Assembly: GCA_001603335.1 (NCBI GenBank)
Contig: LUYR01000158.1
Location: 1 to 8,124 of the forward strand
Source: Rhodospirillales bacterium Alpha_05
GTDB lineage: Bacteria > Pseudomonadota > Alphaproteobacteria > Rhodospirillales > Rhodospirillaceae
Direction: 5' to 3'
Length of the DNA stretch: 8,124 bases
Both the position numbers and the translations under genes were made by a program. Positions 4,735-8,124 of this stretch are shown in pieces. The stretch's first letter is position 1; the number at the start of each line of letters is the position of its first letter. The notes under the pieces are model-generated. The model saw nothing but the letters and a program-made list of their open reading frames with translations. It ran no database searches and was not told where the DNA came from.

Positions 4735-6789
4735 ATGTCGCTTTCCAACGAACGGACGGCACAGATGCGTCGGGCGTTGCCCGACGTGACGCTGTTCGAC
4801 GTCACCGGCAAGGGTATCTTTGCCCTCGATTTCGACGACGACGGCCGCTTGGTCGCGGTCGGTTCGGTCGGGGCGGCGTTACTCGAGCAGGAACGCGAAG
4901 CGATCCTCGACCGCCTCCCCGAGCAGGTCTTCCCCGAAGCCGTGACCCTCGCCGTGCGCGATTGCGTGCCGCTCGCCGCGTTCACCACCCGGGTGTTCCA
5001 GACCCTCCAGCCGCAGGGCGGCATCCTCGACCGCACCATCGAATGGACCCTGCACGGCCTCGGCGTCGGCCTGGGGCGGATCGCGCTCCTCGAAGCCAAC
5101 GACGTGACCGCGCGCAAGCGCAACGACAGCCGCCTGCGCAACATGGCGCGCGCCGTCGAACAAAGCCCGATCTCGGTGGTGATCACCGACGTCAAGGGCA
5201 TCATCGAATACGTCAATCCCCGCTTCACCCAGATCACCGGCTACGGCTACGACGAAGCGATCGGCGAGACCCCCGCGATCGTCAAATCCGGCTTCACCTC
5301 GCCGCAGCAGTATCGCGAGCTGTGGGAGACCATCACCTCGGGGCGCGACTGGCGCGGCGAACTGCTGAACCGCCGCAAGAACGGCGACCTGTTCTGGGAG
5401 CACATCTCGATCTCGCCGATCCGCGACGATACCGGCGAGATCGTCCGCTTCGTCGCGGTGAAGGAAGACGTGACGATGCGCAAGGAGTACGAAAAGCGAC
5501 TCCTTTACCAAGCCCACTACGACGACCTTACCAAGCTTCCCAATCGCCTCTTGAGCATCGACCGCCTGACCCAGGCGCTGGCGCGCGCGGATCGCAACCG
5601 CGAGCACGTCGGCGTCGCGTTCATCGACCTCGACAACTTCAAGAAGGTCAACGACACCCTCGGCCACACCTACGGCGACGACCTGCTGCGGGTCGCGGCG
5701 CGCCGCCTCGTCGGCTGTATCCGCGCCAGCGACACCGTCGGGCGCCTGGGCGGCGACGAATTCCTGATCGTGCTGCCCGATCTGCACGACCCGGCGCACG
5801 CGCTCTCGGTCGCCGACAAGATCCTCGAAGCGTTCCAGGAGCCGTTCCTGATCCTCGGCCACGCGATCACCACCACCGCGTCGGTCGGCCTGACGATCTT
5901 CCCCAACGACGGCCGCGAGGCCAACATCCTCCTGCGCAACGCCGACGCCGCGATGTATCGCGCCAAGGACGCCGGGCGCAACTGCTGCCGCACTTTCCAC
6001 GCCGGCCTGAACGCCATCGCGATGCACCGCCTGCGTCTCGAATCCCTGCTTTCCGGCGCGCTCGAGCGGGGCGAAATCTTCGTCGTCTACCAGCCCCAGG
6101 TGGACACCCGCACCGGCAAGCTGATCGGCGCGGAGGCGCTCGCGCGCTGGCGCAGCCCCGAGCTCGGCATGGTCTCGCCGATGGACTTCATCCCGCTCGC
6201 GGAAGACAGCGGCCTGATCGAGCAGATCGGCAAGTTCGTGCTCGAAACCGCATGCGCCCAACTCGCCGTTTGGCGCGACCACCTGCCCGAGGGCATGCGC
6301 GTCGGCGTCAACGTCTCGTCGCGCCAGGTTGCGGTGCCGGGCTTCGCCGACATCGTCGACAAGGCCCTGGCCGACGCCGGCCTGCCTGCCCAATGCCTCG
6401 AAATCGAACTCACCGAGAGCCTGTTCGCGCTGCGGGTCGCGAGCGTGGTGGAAACCCTCAGCTCGCTCCGCGCGATGGGCGTCCGCCTCGCGGTCGACGA
6501 CTTCGGCACCGGCTACTCCAGCCTTTCCTACCTGCGCGAGTTCCCGGTCAACACCGTCAAGATCGACCGGGCGTTCATGATCCCGGTGGGCGACGAAGCG
6601 GCGGATTCCCTGGTGCGCGCCATCGTCGCCATGGGGCACAGCCTCAATCTCCAGGTCGTCGGCGAAGGCGTCGAAACCGCACAGCAGCTCGCCTTCCTCC
6701 AGGAAATCGGCTGCGATGCGGTGCAGGGCTATTTCGTCGCCAAGCCGCTCCCGGCAGAGGCGTTCCTGCGCTTCGCCGCCCGCGCCTGA
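4735..6789 (+). CDS. PAS-GGDEF-EAL protein, cyclic di-GMP synthase/phosphodiesterase
   Basis: The 684-residue protein should make and/or break down the second messenger c-di-GMP. Domains in order: a degenerate PAS-like region (about 18-128, ending EANDVTARKR); a PAS domain (about 136-250, with VITDVKGIIEYVNPRF and ending KEDVTMRKE); GGDEF (about 262-420) with Asp298, motif GGDEF at 339-343 and the product-inhibition site RASD at 330-333; EAL (about 432-680) with EAL at 467-469. The EAL metal and catalytic positions are all kept: Glu467, Asn526, Glu558, Asp588, Asp589, Lys609, Glu644, Gln664. Both activities are thus possible, with the PAS regions sensing an unknown signal. No membrane segment or signal peptide is visible, so it is cytoplasmic. 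The ATG at 4735 has GGGGGG only 2 nt upstream, an unusually tight spacing; the next Met, residue 11, is a less likely alternative start. Confidence 0.96.
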   Translation: MSLSNERTAQMRRALPDVTLFDVTGKGIFALDFDDDGRLVAVGSVGAALLEQEREAILDRLPEQVFPEAVTLAVRDCVPLAAFTTRVFQTLQPQGGILDRTIEWTLHGLGVGLGRIALLEANDVTARKRNDSRLRNMARAVEQSPISVVITDVKGIIEYVNPRFTQITGYGYDEAIGETPAIVKSGFTSPQQYRELWETITSGRDWRGELLNRRKNGDLFWEHISISPIRDDTGEIVRFVAVKEDVTMRKEYEKRLLYQAHYDDLTKLPNRLLSIDRLTQALARADRNREHVGVAFIDLDNFKKVNDTLGHTYGDDLLRVAARRLVGCIRASDTVGRLGGDEFLIVLPDLHDPAHALSVADKILEAFQEPFLILGHAITTTASVGLTIFPNDGREANILLRNADAAMYRAKDAGRNCCRTFHAGLNAIAMHRLRLESLLSGALERGEIFVVYQPQVDTRTGKLIGAEALARWRSPELGMVSPMDFIPLAEDSGLIEQIGKFVLETACAQLAVWRDHLPEGMRVGVNVSSRQVAVPGFADIVDKALADAGLPAQCLEIELTESLFALRVASVVETLSSLRAMGVRLAVDDFGTGYSSLSYLREFPVNTVKIDRAFMIPVGDEAADSLVRAIVAMGHSLNLQVVGEGVETAQQLAFLQEIGCDAVQGYFVAKPLPAEAFLRFAARA

Positions 6790-6818
6790 TTGCCGACCCG
6801 CTCCCAACCTGCGATAGT
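6790..6818 (+). promoter_or_regulatory. Sigma-70-like promoter candidate for the small coiled protein
   Basis: TTGCCG (6790-6795) and GATAGT (6813-6818) are separated by 17 bp; each matches four of six consensus bases. The pair begins on the base after the stop of the c-di-GMP protein gene and would give a leader of about 30 nt before the ATG at 6853. Confidence 0.4.
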
Positions 6819-6852
6819 TTCGGAAATCGATCCGGCCGACGTGGAGTCAGCG

Positions 6853-7140
6853 ATGAAGACACGCAAGATCCTCGAACTCCTGGAAGAGGCCCTGCGCGGC
6901 GACGGCGCCAAACTCTCGCGCCGCGAACGCGAGATCCAGGACCTGCTCGACAAGCTGGTGGCGAAGGAAAAGAAGCTCCTCGAAGACCTCGCCGAGCCGC
7001 ACGACGCCGACGAGATCCGCGCCCTCAACCTCAAGCTTCAGGTCAACCGCGCGCACCAGCACAAGGCCACCGCGGCGCTCGATTCCTGGGCGCTCTCCGA
7101 CGACGTACCGCCGCCCGAGGCCGACGACCCGCACGCGTGA
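6853..7140 (+). CDS. Small charged helical protein, 95 aa, unknown function
   Basis: I do not recognise this family. The ATG at 6853 has GGAG (6843-6846) with a 6-nt spacer; the frame is open back to 6790, but only a TTG lies there and the extra residues look unlike protein. The product is very rich in Lys, Arg, Glu and Asp. Residues 1-60 form a likely amphipathic or coiled-coil helix (RKILELLEEAL, then EREIQDLLDKLVAKEKKLLEDL), followed by a second helix (DEIRALNLKLQVNRAHQHK) and an acidic, Pro-rich tail (VPPPEADDPHA). There is no cysteine, signal peptide or membrane segment. Such a helical hairpin could be a protein-binding or structural adaptor, but that is speculation. It lies 63 bp after the c-di-GMP protein gene and probably has its own promoter. 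It converges with deoB, with 4 bp between stop codons. Confidence 0.8.
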   Translation: MKTRKILELLEEALRGDGAKLSRREREIQDLLDKLVAKEKKLLEDLAEPHDADEIRALNLKLQVNRAHQHKATAALDSWALSDDVPPPEADDPHA

Positions 7141-7144
7141 CCCC

Positions 7145-8122
7145 CTAGGGCAAGAAGGCGTGCCCCTCGCCCATCGGTTCGAGGCCGAAGTGGCGCGCCA
7201 GGGTCTGGGCGATGTCGGCGAAGGTTTTGCGCGGGCCGAGTTCGCGCGGCTGCACGCCGGGGCCGAAGGCGAGGATCGGCACCCATTCGCGGGTGTGGTC
7301 GGTGCCGCTCCAGGTCGGGTCGCAGCCGTGGTCGGCGGTGATGATGACGATATCCTCGGGCCGAAGCCGTGCCTCCAGCTCCGGCAGGCGTTTGTCGAAG
7401 GCTTCGAGCGCCCCGGCATAGCCGAGCGGATCGCGGCGATGGCCGTAGAGGGTATCGAAATCGACGAAATTGGCAAAAATCAGCGCGCCGGACGGCGCGC
7501 TTTCCGCCGCTTTCAGGGTTTCGTCGAACAGCGCCATGTCGCCCGCGGCCTTGATTTCGGCGGTGGTGCCGCGATGCGCGAAGATGTCGCCGATCTTGCC
7601 GATGGCGATCACCTCGTGCCCGGCGGCTTTGAGCGCGTCCATCAGGGTCGGCGGCGGCGGCGTGGCGTAGTCCTTGCGGTGCGAGGTGCGCACGTAGTCG
7701 CCCGGTTTGCCGACGAAGGGGCGCGCGATCACCCGGCCGATGTTGTCGCCGTCGACCAGGGCACGGGCGACCTCGCAAACCCGATAGAGCCGCTCGAGGC
7801 CGAAGCTCTCCTCGTGCGCGGCGATCTGGAACACCGAATCCGCCGAGGTGTAGACGATCGGCTTGCCACTCGCGACGTGTTCGTCGCCAAGGCGCGCGAC
7901 GATCTCGGTGCCCGAGGCGTGGCAGTTGCCGAGCACCCCCGGCAGCTCGCAACGCTGCACCAACGCATCGATCAGGGCATCGGGGAAACAGGGCACGGTC
8001 TCGGGGAAATACCCCCAATCGAAGCGCACCGGCGCGCCCATCATCTCCCAGTGGCCCGACGGCGTGTCCTTGCCGTTGCTGACCTCGGCCGCCGCACCGT
8101 GCGCGCCACGGAAGCCGCCGAC
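7145..8122 (-). CDS. deoB: Phosphopentomutase DeoB (5' end outside window)
   Basis: DeoB interconverts ribose or deoxyribose 1- and 5-phosphate, linking nucleoside breakdown and salvage to central metabolism. The minus-strand frame is open to the right edge, and 325 residues of roughly 400 are present. The segment KDTPSGHWE (residues 18-26 of the fragment) holds Thr20, the phosphorylated active-site Thr of the family. Metal ligands known from Bacillus cereus DeoB are found in NFVDFD...GHRRD (Asp223, His228), TADHG (Asp264, His265) and TDHTRE (His276). LGNCHASGTEI, YTSADSVFQIA and NIGRVIARPF are further conserved blocks. The missing part holds the N-terminal metal Asp and start. The protein is cytoplasmic and of the alkaline phosphatase superfamily; no damage is seen. 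No other deo gene is visible here. An internal ATG at 8044 is only a Met within the conserved MMGAPV segment, not the start. Confidence 0.97.
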   Translation of the reverse strand, partial: VGGFRGAHGAAAEVSNGKDTPSGHWEMMGAPVRFDWGYFPETVPCFPDALIDALVQRCELPGVLGNCHASGTEIVARLGDEHVASGKPIVYTSADSVFQIAAHEESFGLERLYRVCEVARALVDGDNIGRVIARPFVGKPGDYVRTSHRKDYATPPPPTLMDALKAAGHEVIAIGKIGDIFAHRGTTAEIKAAGDMALFDETLKAAESAPSGALIFANFVDFDTLYGHRRDPLGYAGALEAFDKRLPELEARLRPEDIVIITADHGCDPTWSGTDHTREWVPILAFGPGVQPRELGPRKTFADIAQTLARHFGLEPMGEGHAFLP

Positions 8123-8124
8123 GC

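Noticed and set aside
4879..6807. Long minus-strand open frame (642 codons) opposite the c-di-GMP protein gene
   Set aside because: Its translation is a low-complexity run of Asp, Glu, Gly, Ala, Val and Arg with no family motif, as expected for the antisense of a GC-rich gene with strong third-position bias. The plus strand encodes a complete, motif-rich protein.
6790..6852. TTG start at 6790 for the small protein
   Set aside because: It lies on the first base after the previous stop and has no ribosome binding site; the ATG at 6853 has GGAG at correct distance and starts a clear amphipathic helix.
1..8124. A defence system, CRISPR array, insertion sequence, prophage part or toxin-antitoxin pair
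   Set aside because: No spaced repeats, transposase, integrase, nuclease or toxin motifs were seen on either strand; the two unknown genes alone do not make such a case.

Overview
The window is GC-rich (roughly two thirds G+C), densely packed bacterial chromosome. Short Shine-Dalgarno sequences, GTG starts, and the style of the PAS-GGDEF-EAL protein and of the polar amino acid transporter suggest an alphaproteobacterium, perhaps of the Rhodospirillales. That placement is inference: no rRNA, ribosomal protein or other phylogenetic marker is present. I see no mobile element, CRISPR array, tRNA or rRNA.

Layout from left to right: (1) the last 66 codons of an unrecognised gene, followed after 30 bp by msrA, a cytoplasmic methionine sulfoxide reductase. 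(2) A convergent orphan gene on the minus strand (754-1245) encoding a 163-residue protein of unknown function. (3) A 321-bp gap (1246-1566) between divergent genes. It holds a 9-bp direct repeat, a 14-bp perfect palindrome, a second dyad in an AT-rich patch, and a weak promoter-like sequence. (4) A complete four-gene ABC importer of the polar amino acid family, in the order ATPase, periplasmic binding protein, permease, permease (1567-4650). Hairpins lie on both sides of the binding-protein gene: a terminator-like one with a T-run before it, and a perfect 11-bp stem without a T-run after it. (5) A 684-residue soluble c-di-GMP protein with a PAS-like N-terminus, a PAS domain, GGDEF and EAL, in which every catalytic signature I checked is intact. 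(6) A small charged helical protein of 95 residues, probably with its own promoter. (7) On the minus strand, converging with only 4 bp between stop codons, most of deoB (phosphopentomutase), whose 5' end lies outside the window.

How the genes work together: the importer is one functional unit. The binding protein would capture an amino acid in the periplasm, probably a basic one or a related compound, the two different permeases would form the channel, and the ATPase would drive uptake. The hairpins suggest that binding-protein mRNA is set to a different level from the ATPase and permease messages. The c-di-GMP protein follows the importer by 84 bp and seems to have its own promoter, so a functional link is only a hypothesis. 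msrA and deoB are housekeeping genes (oxidative repair, nucleoside catabolism) with no evident link to the rest.

I did not find a clearly new biological system. The most interesting items are the symmetrical sites in the divergent region with the orphan protein beside them, the hairpin-bracketed binding-protein gene, and the small uncharacterised protein next to the c-di-GMP enzyme.
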